Source of the DNA: JALJPB01 sp963933115
Lineage (GTDB): Bacteria; Pseudomonadota; Gammaproteobacteria; Enterobacterales; Alteromonadaceae
Length of the DNA: 10,409 nt
NCBI GenBank assembly: GCA_963933115.1
Contig: CAWVSL010000063.1
Coordinates: 1-10,409, forward strand
Direction: 5' to 3'
Below, in pieces: positions 1 to 6,613 of the stretch. Every line of letters begins with the position of its first letter. The stretch's first letter is position 1. A program made the translations under genes and the position numbers. The notes beneath the pieces were generated by a model. That model was not told where the DNA came from, ran no database searches, and worked only from the letters and a program-made list of their open reading frames with translations.

Positions 1-96
1 GATACGAAAGCAGACGTTAGCTTTAGTTTATCTAGCGACAAGTGATCACCAGAAAAAAACTATATTCTTTTTATTATCATGATTTAGAAACATGTT

Positions 97-570
97 TCAT
101 ATATCTACGCAATTAAGGGGTAATGCTAGGCTAACTTTTGTTCTGCCCATAACAACAGATGTTTTAAAATGAAGAACAGCAATATCACTAAAAAAAAATA
201 ATTGAGTAAACTCTTCAAAATTTTCCATATCTTTTGCTGTCACTATCAGTACGAAATCCGCTTCACCTGTAATGTAATAACATTGCTGGATATTATTATT
301 GTTTTTTACTTTGTTTTTAAAATAATTAAAGCAATCGTTATAACTTCTATTTAGTTGTACAGATATAATAAAAGTCATTGATTGATTTACAGCGTCAGGT
401 GATATTATTGCGACTTCCTGAGCGATAACTTTATTATCTCTTAAGCGTTTTAAGTGTCGCTGTATACTTGCCGTCGATAACCCGACTTCTTCAGAAAGGT
501 GCTCAACAGAAGTTTTTACATCTATTTGCAATAATTCCAATATTTTTAGATCTTGCTTACTTAATTTCAT
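97..570 (-). CDS. Lrp/AsnC family transcriptional regulator
   Basis: This gene encodes a 157-residue DNA-binding regulator, the normal size for the Lrp/AsnC family. The N-terminus (MKLSKQDLKILELLQIDVKTS...) is the family's winged helix-turn-helix, with the recognition helix around 'STASIQRHLKRLRDNKVI'. The rest is an AsnC_trans_reg/RAM-type ligand-binding and oligomerisation domain, including the '...CYYITGEADFVLIVTAKDM' strand-turn-strand typical of the family. The open frame extends 24 codons further upstream (to 642), but the ATG at 570 puts the HTH at the usual distance from the start and has a GAGG about 12 bases before it. The gene is divergent from the aldehyde dehydrogenase gene, the standard layout for a local Lrp-type regulator acting on its neighbour. 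Its ligand is unknown; an amino acid linked to homoserine, aspartate or diaminobutyrate is an inference. Family assignment is secure, target is not. Confidence 0.9.
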   Translation of the reverse strand: MKLSKQDLKILELLQIDVKTSVEHLSEEVGLSTASIQRHLKRLRDNKVIAQEVAIISPDAVNQSMTFIISVQLNRSYNDCFNYFKNKVKNNNNIQQCYYITGEADFVLIVTAKDMENFEEFTQLFFFSDIAVLHFKTSVVMGRTKVSLALPLNCVDI

Positions 571-592
571 AATCAAACACGCCTCAACAATA

Positions 593-612
593 ATTGATAT
601 GATTCTATCAAT
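593..612. promoter_or_regulatory. Candidate operator: inverted repeat in the lrp/aldehyde dehydrogenase divergent region
   Basis: A perfect 7-bp inverted repeat, ATTGATA and TATCAAT, is separated by six bases and lies about 23 bases 5' of the regulator's start codon. Lrp/AsnC proteins commonly bind AT-rich imperfect dyads in such divergent regions and autoregulate. Function as an operator is inferred from position and symmetry only. Such short AT-rich repeats also occur by chance. Confidence 0.3.
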
Positions 613-728
613 ATAAACCAATAATAACGAACAAATAAGCATTTAAGTAAAAATAAAGACCGATATACACCACTACTGACAGGTAGACTATCTATAGTTC
701 GCTAAATCATTAAAAAAGGAATATCTCT

Positions 729-2165
729 ATGCCTACAATACAAAGTTTGTCTGCTCCAGCTACTATAGATGTAAAAAACTCACAACCACAGATTCAAGTA
801 TTAAACCCTGAAGACGGCAGTTTAGTCGGTACAGTTGTGAACAACTCTTTAAGTGAAGTGGACTCTATTATTGAGGCAGCAGTATTAGGCGCCCAAAAAG
901 CTAAAAAACTTTCTTCAAATACACGGATGTCTGTACTTAATGAAGTTGCTGATAATTTAAGTAATCAAAAAGAATTGTTCGCACAAATTATTGCCCGTGA
1001 AGGTATTAAAACAATTAATGAAGCTCGTAAAGAAGTTTCTAGATGTGTGGAAACCATACGAATTAGCGCGGAAGAAGCAAGGCGTTTAACTGGAGAAACT
1101 ATTGCTTTTGATCAAGCACCTGGCTCTGAAAATAGATTTGGCTATTATCGTCGGATACCTCTTGGTGTTGTTGCAGCTATTACTCCCTTTAATGACCCTT
1201 TAAATTTAGTCGCTCATAAAATTGGTCCCGCGATAGCGGCAGGAAATTCAGTAATCCTTCTGCCTCACCATGAGACGCCTCTTGTCGCAAAACTGCTTGT
1301 AGGGCTATTTAATAAAACAAATTTACCTAAAGGTATCTTAAATTTGGTTACAGGATTTGGAATAGATATAGGCGATAAGATCGTATCAGATCCTCGCATT
1401 AATATGGTTTCATTCACTGGAGGAAAAAGTGTCGGAGAAAGAATTCTAAGTCACGTAGGTTTAAAGAAAGTATCAATGGAACTTGGAAGTAACTGCCCAG
1501 TAATAGTAATGAATGATGCAAATATTGAGATGGCAATGGAGGCATGTGTCAGTGGTGCTTTCTGGGCAGCAGGCCAAAACTGTTTACATGTTCAAAGAAT
1601 TTATATTCAAGATGAACTATATGATCAATTTGCTTCAGAGTTTTGTTTTCGTGCAAGCAAAATATCTATGGGAGACAAACTTTCTGAATCTACGCAGATG
1701 GGTCCAATGATTAATAATCGTGCTGTTCTTAAAGTTGAAGCGATGGTAAAAGATGCCCTTGAGAAAAATTCCACTTTGCTGTGTGGTGGGAAAAGGCAAG
1801 GAAACTTTTTTCAACCTACTGTTTTTTCAAATGTAAGTAGTGACTGCTTAATTGCCAAAGAAGAAGTGTTCGGACCTATAACTGTGTTGTATCGATTTTC
1901 TGATAAAAAAGAAGCAATAACTCAAGCAAATGATGTCGAATTTGGCTTACAAGCTGGAATATTTACCAATGACCTTGAATTAGCTTTTGAACTTGCAGAC
2001 TCAATGGATTGTGGTGGCGTCATGATAAATGACAGCAGTGATTATCGCATTGATGCAATGCCATTTGGCGGAGTTAAAGGCTCAGGTGTTGGCCGAGAAG
2101 GTGTTATGAATGCTGTTAAAGAAATGACTGACATAAAAACTTATTGTTTTAATTTACGAAAGTAA
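729..2165 (+). CDS. NAD(P)-dependent aldehyde dehydrogenase, possibly aspartate-semialdehyde dehydrogenase (non-phosphorylating)
   Basis: A complete 478-residue ALDH-superfamily enzyme, which oxidises an aldehyde to its carboxylic acid in the cytoplasm. Visible active-site elements are the oxyanion Asn155 (TPFNDPLNL), general base Glu251 (SMELGS), nucleophile Cys285 (AAGQNCLHVQR), cofactor motif EEVFGP (about 378-383) and the C-terminal PFGGVKGSGVGREG (445-458). The 'KPxE' lysine that normally contacts the cofactor ribose is Leu178 here (ILLPHHETP), which is unusual. An AAGGA lies 8 bases before the ATG. The next gene is homoserine dehydrogenase and the divergent neighbour is an Lrp-type regulator. 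Homoserine dehydrogenase makes or uses aspartate semialdehyde, so oxidation of that aldehyde to aspartate is a reasonable inferred role. It recalls DoeC of ectoine degradation, whose cluster also has an Lrp-type regulator. Other substrates such as succinic semialdehyde, lactaldehyde or phosphonoacetaldehyde cannot be excluded. Confidence 0.9.
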   Translation: MPTIQSLSAPATIDVKNSQPQIQVLNPEDGSLVGTVVNNSLSEVDSIIEAAVLGAQKAKKLSSNTRMSVLNEVADNLSNQKELFAQIIAREGIKTINEARKEVSRCVETIRISAEEARRLTGETIAFDQAPGSENRFGYYRRIPLGVVAAITPFNDPLNLVAHKIGPAIAAGNSVILLPHHETPLVAKLLVGLFNKTNLPKGILNLVTGFGIDIGDKIVSDPRINMVSFTGGKSVGERILSHVGLKKVSMELGSNCPVIVMNDANIEMAMEACVSGAFWAAGQNCLHVQRIYIQDELYDQFASEFCFRASKISMGDKLSESTQMGPMINNRAVLKVEAMVKDALEKNSTLLCGGKRQGNFFQPTVFSNVSSDCLIAKEEVFGPITVLYRFSDKKEAITQANDVEFGLQAGIFTNDLELAFELADSMDCGGVMINDSSDYRIDAMPFGGVKGSGVGREGVMNAVKEMTDIKTYCFNLRK

Positions 2166-2210
2166 CGCAATCATTCAACATTTTAAAAATGTTAACTTAG
2201 GGAGAACATA

Positions 2211-3245
2211 ATGAAAACATATACATTAGCAATAATCGGTTTTGGGAATGTTGGTCAAGGCCTAACTAAAATTATTAGTGATAAAAAACAACTATTAATA
2301 GAGAAGTTTGGTATTAATTTAAGCATAGTAGCTGTATGCGATCTATATAAAGGAAGTCTTTCTAACCCTAACGGTTTGGACCCTGAAGTTTTATTATCTG
2401 ATCTAGAAAAACATGGAGATCTAAAAAGTACTTCGGCTCCAATCACTGGCTGGAATGCGACTGAAACGATTGATAAAAGTGGCGCTGATATTTTAGTAGA
2501 ACTTGCTTTTACTGATCTACAAACAGGTGAACCCGCAGTAAGTCATATTAAACAGGCATTAAATAATGGTATGCATGTTTCTATGACTAACAAAGGGCCC
2601 GTTGCTTTACACTTTCCTGAACTTCGTAAAATAGCATTAAGCAATAATGTTCAAATTGGCATTGAAGGCACTGTAATGAGCGGAACTCCTTCAATAAACT
2701 TAGGTAATGAGATGCTGTTAGCCGCCGGAATAACAAAAATCCAAGGGATTCTTAATGGCACTACAAATTATATATTAGGTGAGATGTCTTCAGGATCAGG
2801 GTATGAAAATGCTCTCAAACAAGCCCAAGAACTTGGTTATGCCGAAGCAGATCCTACAGGTGATGTTGAGGGTTATGATGCTGCTGCAAAAGTAGTTATT
2901 CTGGGAAACCTTTTAATGGATTTATCTCTTACATTAGATGATATAGATCGTGAAGGCATTAGCCATATCACAAAGAATGATATTTCTAACGCCACTTCTT
3001 TAAAGAAGCATTGGAAATTAATTGGTACAATTGAAAAGCATATCGATGGGTTCTCCGCATCAGTTAAGCCTGAGATGGTATCGAGTGAACATCCATTAGC
3101 ATCAATTAAAGGCGCGACAAATGCTATTACCTATTCAACAGAATTACTCGGTGATATTACCTTAATTGGTCCAGGTGCTGGACGCTTGGAAACAGGATAC
3201 GCTGTTATTGAAGATATACTTTCAATACATAAAAAATCACTCTAA
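2211..3245 (+). CDS. Homoserine dehydrogenase, short form without ACT domain
   Basis: A 344-residue NAD(P)-dependent oxidoreductase of the homoserine dehydrogenase family, interconverting homoserine and aspartate 4-semialdehyde. It has an N-terminal Rossmann domain with GFGNVGQG (10-17), the TNKGPVA segment (126-132), and the catalytic domain with GILNGTTNYILGEM (179-192). The signature AQELGYAEADPTGDVEGYDAAAK (about 205-227) contributes the conserved acidic residues and Lys227. The C-terminal GPGAGRLETGYAVIEDI (320-336) is also characteristic. The protein stops there: neither an ACT regulatory domain nor a fused aspartokinase is present, so threonine feedback through ACT is not expected. An AGGGAGA lies before the ATG. 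The gene sits 45 bases after the aldehyde dehydrogenase and is probably co-transcribed with it. Absence of other threonine-biosynthesis genes and the pairing with an aldehyde dehydrogenase favour a catabolic direction; this is inferred. Confidence 0.9.
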   Translation: MKTYTLAIIGFGNVGQGLTKIISDKKQLLIEKFGINLSIVAVCDLYKGSLSNPNGLDPEVLLSDLEKHGDLKSTSAPITGWNATETIDKSGADILVELAFTDLQTGEPAVSHIKQALNNGMHVSMTNKGPVALHFPELRKIALSNNVQIGIEGTVMSGTPSINLGNEMLLAAGITKIQGILNGTTNYILGEMSSGSGYENALKQAQELGYAEADPTGDVEGYDAAAKVVILGNLLMDLSLTLDDIDREGISHITKNDISNATSLKKHWKLIGTIEKHIDGFSASVKPEMVSSEHPLASIKGATNAITYSTELLGDITLIGPGAGRLETGYAVIEDILSIHKKSL

Positions 3246-3254
3246 AAAATCACC

Positions 3255-3304
3255 AATATGTCAATATTATTTACATAATGATATTGACATGTTTAGGCTT
3301 TTTT
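3255..3304 (+). terminator. Probable intrinsic terminator after homoserine dehydrogenase
   Basis: A long AT-rich hairpin starts 10 bases after the homoserine dehydrogenase stop. The arms 3255-3271 and 3277-3293 pair over 17 positions with two G-U pairs and a 5-base loop; the central ATGTCAATAT/ATATTGACAT is perfect. A run of six T follows at 3299-3304 after a 5-base gap. Low GC in the stem and the gap to the T-run make it a non-ideal terminator, but its position is right. Confidence 0.55.
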
Positions 3305-3313
3305 CTTCTAAGT

Positions 3314-3686
3314 ACGTTCTGTATTATTTTTTCAATGCTTGGCGACTTAGACTCTCGTCTTATTGGCGATGTATTAGGTGAAGCAAAACGTTTAGTTGAT
3401 TCTGGCGTTAAAGGGTAGATATTCATTTCACAAGATACTTTTGCTTATAGTGTTGATGTTAAATACAAAACTGACTTTTGGGATGGCATGCCGGTTAAAA
3501 CACCGATGCAACACTTAGGTGAAGAATTAGCAAAGCGGGGTGGGTGGGGGATACGCCTTCAACATGTTTACCCATATCAACATGTAAATAAACGTATCTT
3601 TAAATTAATAAAACGTTCGGTTAGTTCAGCCCCCGGAGTAGAGTGCATTGCTAAATGCGCGTGAAATTTGTCCTGAGTTAGTTATC
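3314..3686 (+). pseudogene. rimO: Degraded fragment of rimO (ribosomal protein S12 methylthiotransferase)
   Basis: Translation of this stretch matches the middle of RimO, the radical-SAM enzyme that methylthiolates an aspartate of ribosomal protein S12. Recognisable blocks in order are TFCIIFSM, GDLDSRLIGDVLGEAKRLVD, ISQDTFAYSVDVKYKT, FWDGMPVKTPM, IRLQHVYPYQHVN, KRIFKLIKR and REICPELVI, each paralleling the E. coli protein as I remember it. It is broken in several ways. There is an in-frame TAG at 3416-3418 and an extra codon inside a G-rich run near 3536-3551. About two dozen residues between HVN and KRIF (the 'IPLMAEGKILPYLDIPLQH' region) are missing. A +1 shift occurs near 3659, before REICPELVI. 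The N-terminal MTTase domain, most of the radical-SAM cysteine cluster and the C-terminal TRAM domain are absent. An intact rimO presumably exists elsewhere in the genome. The fragment lies between two unrelated functional blocks. Confidence 0.85.
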
Positions 3687-3688
3687 TG

Positions 3689-3709
3689 AGAGTTCAAACA
3701 GAGTTCAAA
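3689..3709. repeat. Short tandem direct repeat (11-base period)
   Basis: AGAGTTCAAA occurs twice, at 3689-3698 and 3700-3709, separated by one base. It lies exactly between the end of the rimO remnant and the stop codon of the convergent permease gene. It may be a slippage or junction scar; no function is apparent. Confidence 0.5.
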
Positions 3710-3711
3710 GC

Positions 3712-4950
3712 TTAATTACTTGAAAGTTGAGTGTGTAAAGCTTGCTTGTATGCTGCTATTCCTGGCAATAAAGGCACAATCAATGTTGCGATAAATATCA
3801 TGGAGATTAATTTCATTAATTCTAGGGTAAAAATATCACTCGTTAAAAATAAACCGAATTCAGCAGCTAACCATGCCTCAAGGCTAAAAAGCGCGAGTGA
3901 TAATACGAGTATTGACATGATAATGGCGAGGGATACTAAAATAACGGCTTCTAATAAAATTAATAGTAATAAGGTAACAGGACTAGCCCCTAACATACGT
4001 AATACTGCTATCTCAGTTTGACGCTCGTTCATTGAGGCCAACAACATAGTTGCTAGTCCAAATAAGGATGAAATAAGCACTAGCACAGCTATGATGCGTA
4101 GTAAGTTTTCTCCAGTTGCCAGCAAACTCCATAGCTCGGTCATAGCAACACCAGGTAAAACCGCCATTAATCTATCTGATGAGTAGTTATTAATCTCTCG
4201 CTGTAATCCAAACGTTGATAATTTACTTGTTAGCTTAAGCATGACAGCCGTAATACTTTTAGGAACGGGTGGTAATACCTCTGGGTTTATAACCAACTTT
4301 TTTAATGCTGAAGGAGATAAGTGGATCGCTTCAATTGCACTCAAACTTATGTGAACACTCTTATCAACTGGCGTGCCAGTGGCTGCTAAAATACCACTTA
4401 CCAGAAAAGGTGCTTCGGCGTGCTTAATAAAGCTTGTATTACCAATACCGTGAGCAATAACGATTTTATCGCCTAAATTATACTTAAGCTTTTTTGCTAC
4501 ATCAGCACCAATAACGACGTCAAATAAGGATGAAAACTCACCACCGTGTTCAAATTTAAGTGACTGTTTTTTACCATAATGATAATGAGTAAAATAGCTG
4601 TTATTCGTGCCAATAACACGAAAGCCACGATGAGAGTCGCCAAGAGAAAAAGGGATAGCCCAGTCAACTAATTGTCGTTTTTCGAGCATAGCAAAGCTTG
4701 TGTAATTAATGTTATTGGTAGGACTGCCCATTCTAAAAACAGAATATAATAATAAGTTTAATTGACCACTAGGCGCGCCAACAATCAAATCTACACCTGA
4801 TATGGTTCGGTTAAAACTCTCCTTGGCTTGCAGGCGAATATTTTCGATACTTAGCAATACAACAATACTGATGGTTAATGATAAAAATGTTAAAACAGCC
4901 GTTTTTTTACGGCTTAATAAGCTGTGCCATGCAACCGAAATTAATATCAT
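3712..4950 (-). CDS. FtsX/MacB-type ABC transporter permease of a Zrg-like zinc locus
   Basis: A 412-residue inner-membrane permease of the FtsX/LolC/MacB superfamily. The architecture is typical: one transmembrane segment near the N-terminus (about 17-36), a large periplasmic domain (about 40-275), then three transmembrane segments (about 281-306, 325-355, 380-399). The conserved cytoplasmic coupling segment MNERQTEIAVLRMLGAS (307-323) contacts the ATPase. The segment ATGTPVDKSVHISLSAIEAIH (190-210) is characteristic of the DevC/YbbP-like branch. Its ATG overlaps the stop of the ATPase gene (ATGA), and GAGGAAA lies about 10 bases upstream, so the two are translationally coupled. The neighbouring zinc genes and the Zur-like operator upstream of the ATPase place it in zinc homeostasis, matching the ABC pair of the Vibrio zrg system. 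Permeases of this superfamily usually do not import small solutes, so its exact role is open. Confidence 0.88.
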   Translation of the reverse strand: MILISVAWHSLLSRKKTAVLTFLSLTISIVVLLSIENIRLQAKESFNRTISGVDLIVGAPSGQLNLLLYSVFRMGSPTNNINYTSFAMLEKRQLVDWAIPFSLGDSHRGFRVIGTNNSYFTHYHYGKKQSLKFEHGGEFSSLFDVVIGADVAKKLKYNLGDKIVIAHGIGNTSFIKHAEAPFLVSGILAATGTPVDKSVHISLSAIEAIHLSPSALKKLVINPEVLPPVPKSITAVMLKLTSKLSTFGLQREINNYSSDRLMAVLPGVAMTELWSLLATGENLLRIIAVLVLISSLFGLATMLLASMNERQTEIAVLRMLGASPVTLLLLILLEAVILVSLAIIMSILVLSLALFSLEAWLAAEFGLFLTSDIFTLELMKLISMIFIATLIVPLLPGIAAYKQALHTQLSSN

Positions 4951-5642
4951 AATCTCATGCTTTCCTCAGTTTTACCCAATGTAGTAATGTCGAGGTTACT
5001 ATCAAAATGATGGGACAAAGAAGTATCATGACTGACAAAAATAAGCGTAACCTCAGTGTTGTTACAAACCTGCGTAAGTAAGTCCATAAATGCATTTTTT
5101 GCTGATGTATCGAGTGCAGAGGTAGGTTCATCGACCAACAATAATCTCGGCTGATTTATTAGCGCACGGGCAATTGCTACGCGTTGCTGCTGCCCAACAC
5201 TCAATTGGTTTACTCGTCTGTGTATAATGTTTTTAGGTAACTGCAATGCGTTAAGCATCGTTTTTACGTCATTGTTTACCTCAAGCCTTGAATTTTTGGC
5301 GAAGTAGGCTGCGAGCTCAATATTTTTAAACACAGAAAGATACGGGATAAGGTTAAATTTTTGAGATACGACACCAATATTTTTTGCTCTAAATAAGTCC
5401 CGCTGGCTATTTGACAACAGACTGATGTTATTATTGAATAAATTAACGCTGCCTGACGTTGGTATTAAAATGCCACACAATAAATTTAAAAGCGTGGTTT
5501 TCCCTGAACCAGAGTTTCCATATAAGAATACACGTTCAGTGATATCGACTTTCCATTGAGTAATTGATAATCCAGCATAACTAGCAGGGGTGTCTTTATA
5601 GTGGTAGTGCATATCTTGTAAGTTAATAGCAAGTGTTGACAA
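4947..5642 (-). CDS. ABC transporter ATP-binding protein (LolD/MacB type) of a Zrg-like zinc locus
   Basis: A cytoplasmic nucleotide-binding subunit with the complete motif set, numbered from the chosen start: Walker A GNSGSGKT (42-49), Q-loop Gln94 (VVSQKFNLIPYLSV), signature LSVGQQQRVAIARAL (146-160), Walker B LLLVDEPTSALD (167-178) and the H-loop His205 (VSHD). The pattern fits the LolD/MacB branch that partners FtsX-type permeases, and the permease gene follows with a 4-base overlap. I chose the TTG at 5642 (231 residues) because AAGGTG lies 8 bases before it and the protein then begins in the normal place before the first beta strand (LAINLQDMHYHY). The alternative GTG at 5666 adds eight residues and has no ribosome binding site. 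A Zur-like palindrome lies about 60 bases upstream, so induction by zinc starvation is inferred. Confidence 0.88.
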   Translation of the reverse strand: MSTLAINLQDMHYHYKDTPASYAGLSITQWKVDITERVFLYGNSGSGKTTLLNLLCGILIPTSGSVNLFNNNISLLSNSQRDLFRAKNIGVVSQKFNLIPYLSVFKNIELAAYFAKNSRLEVNNDVKTMLNALQLPKNIIHRRVNQLSVGQQQRVAIARALINQPRLLLVDEPTSALDTSAKNAFMDLLTQVCNNTEVTLIFVSHDTSLSHHFDSNLDITTLGKTEESMRL

Positions 5643-5697
5643 ACTTAATTCACCTTCGATAATCACAGTATAGGTATTTCTATCTGTGTATATTATG

Positions 5698-5712
5698 TGT
5701 TATGTTATAACA
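5698..5712. promoter_or_regulatory. Zur-box-like palindrome in the ABC transporter / DUF3299 divergent region
   Basis: TGTTATGTTATAACA is a 7-1-7 dyad with one mismatched position. It agrees at 14 positions with TGTTATA-N-TATAACA, the core of the gammaproteobacterial Zur operator as I recall it. It is centred at 5705, about 49 bases before the DUF3299 start and about 63 before the ATPase start, so one bound dimer could control both directions. The inner ATGTTATAACAT is a perfect 12-bp palindrome. Identity of the bound protein is inferred from sequence and from the zinc genes on both sides. Confidence 0.7.
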
Positions 5713-5753
5713 TCACTCCTTGACTTGGAAAGCAAATTTTTAATTTTACTAAA

Positions 5754-6323
5754 ATGAATAACCAACGTTTATTATACTCAACAATACTCGTGCTAGGGGT
5801 ATTAATCTTTAGTTTAACGGTACGTGCACAGGTTAAGTATATCGACATAGAATGGGCCGAATTAATCCCGGCTGATGATTTAGCGATATTACTGAATCCA
5901 CCAGATTTTATATTTGAGTTAGAAGATCAAGCAGAAAACGATAATATGAAGACATTGAAGGAAGCTAGTCTAATCGATGCAGCAAGTAAAAGGTATCAAC
6001 AAGCGTTAGAGTCAACGCGAGTCGTAGGGACCTTTGACGGTAAAAGTATTCGAGTTCCAGGTTTTGTTGTACCTATGCAAACAGATGAAAAACAACGAGT
6101 GACGCAATTCTTTATTGTTCCCTACTTTGGCGCATGCTTGCATATGCCACCCCCACCGCCAAATCAAATTATCTTTGTAAAATCATCGATAGGCATTGAA
6201 GTAACCTCTTTATATGATGCGTTTTGGTTTGAAGGCGCTTTAAGTATTGATACAACAGATAGCCTTCTAGGAAAATCAGCATATAGTTTACAGCTTAATA
6301 AGGCTTACCTTTACGAAGATTAA
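5754..6323 (+). CDS. DUF3299 exported protein of the zinc locus
   Basis: A 189-residue protein with an N-terminal signal peptide (hydrophobic core about 7-21, likely cleavage after VRA at 25), so periplasmic or membrane-attached. The mature part has the DUF3299 hallmarks: W34-x-x-L near the N-terminus, VRVPGFVVPM-like 'SIRVPGFVVPMQ' (98-109), and the conserved FIVPYFGACLHMPPPPPNQ (120-138) with Cys128 and His130 followed by five prolines. Cys and His in this motif could bind metal, but the biochemical function of DUF3299 is not known to me. The family is found beside ABC pairs of this type, including the Vibrio zrg locus, where it is one of the smaller subunits. The gene diverges from the ABC pair across a Zur-like box. 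No clear Shine-Dalgarno precedes the ATG. Confidence 0.85.
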   Translation: MNNQRLLYSTILVLGVLIFSLTVRAQVKYIDIEWAELIPADDLAILLNPPDFIFELEDQAENDNMKTLKEASLIDAASKRYQQALESTRVVGTFDGKSIRVPGFVVPMQTDEKQRVTQFFIVPYFGACLHMPPPPPNQIIFVKSSIGIEVTSLYDAFWFEGALSIDTTDSLLGKSAYSLQLNKAYLYED

Positions 6324-6613
6324 AGGTACAGAAACTTTATGTAGCCATACCAAGCTCACTAATGTTCTGAGTATTTCTACTGGTTAAAATAACCAACGAC
6401 TACGTTATATATTTGATAATTAGACCAATCTCTCATTAGATTAATGCCATTCAATTAATTCTTAACGTTCACTGAAGAATAAAATCACTAGGTGAATATG
6501 TTGTTATACTATCACAATAATTCTTTATTAACTTATTGTGATAGTATAACATAACAGCTTAATGTCTGGATGGTTCTTCTAGTCAATCTCAATGATATAA
6601 ATAGCGAGTGTTC
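6324..6613. other. 290-base intergenic region upstream of the COG0523 operon
   Basis: No ORF with protein-like composition is visible. It holds a small hairpin TGGTTA-aaa-TAACCA (6381-6395) without a T-run, a short dyad CATTA-gat-TAATG in the AT-rich middle, and then the pair of Zur-like boxes described separately. The only gene start it serves is the GTPase at 6614, whose ATG is preceded by a weak GCGAG. The region between the hairpin and the boxes might be a mobile-element remnant, but nothing in it is firm enough to call. Confidence 0.6.
6502..6551. promoter_or_regulatory. Two Zur-box-like operators forming a 19-bp perfect inverted repeat
   Basis: The arms 6502-6520 and 6533-6551 are exact reverse complements over 19 bases with a 12-base spacer. 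Each arm contains its own 7-1-7 dyad: TGTTATA-C-TATCACA (6502-6516) and TGTGATA-G-TATAACA (6537-6551). Each differs at one position from TGTTATA-N-TATAACA, and TGTGATAnTATAACA is very like the E. coli znu operator as I remember it. The centres are 35 bases apart. This fits two Zur dimers on one promoter of the GTPase operon. The inverted repeat could also fold as an RNA hairpin, but there is no T-run after it, so it is not a terminator. Confidence 0.72.

Noticed and set aside
1..81. Possible 3' end of a + strand gene at the left edge (frame ending TGA at 43-45, or another ending at about 81)
   Set aside because: Two frames are open for too few codons to recognise a family or to choose between them, and a minus-strand or non-coding reading is equally possible.
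676..708. Possible sigma-70 promoter (CTGACA with TATAGT or TAAATC) upstream of the aldehyde dehydrogenase
   Set aside because: Spacing between the hexamers is about 11 or 21 bases, not the expected 16-18.
2177..2193. Hairpin AACATTT...AAATGTT between aldehyde dehydrogenase and homoserine dehydrogenase genes
   Set aside because: Only A/T-rich pairs with a 3-base loop and no following T-run; the two genes are close enough to share a transcript, so it is not called a terminator.
5720..5752. TTGACT followed by AT-rich sequence as promoter of the DUF3299 gene
   Set aside because: A -10 element at correct spacing would fall at the start codon, placing transcription start inside the gene.
6420..6480. 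AT-rich stretch with GACCAATCT and CATTAgatTAATG, resembling small repeat elements of marine gammaproteobacteria
   Set aside because: No matched terminal inverted repeats or target-site duplication could be identified, so a mobile element is not supported.
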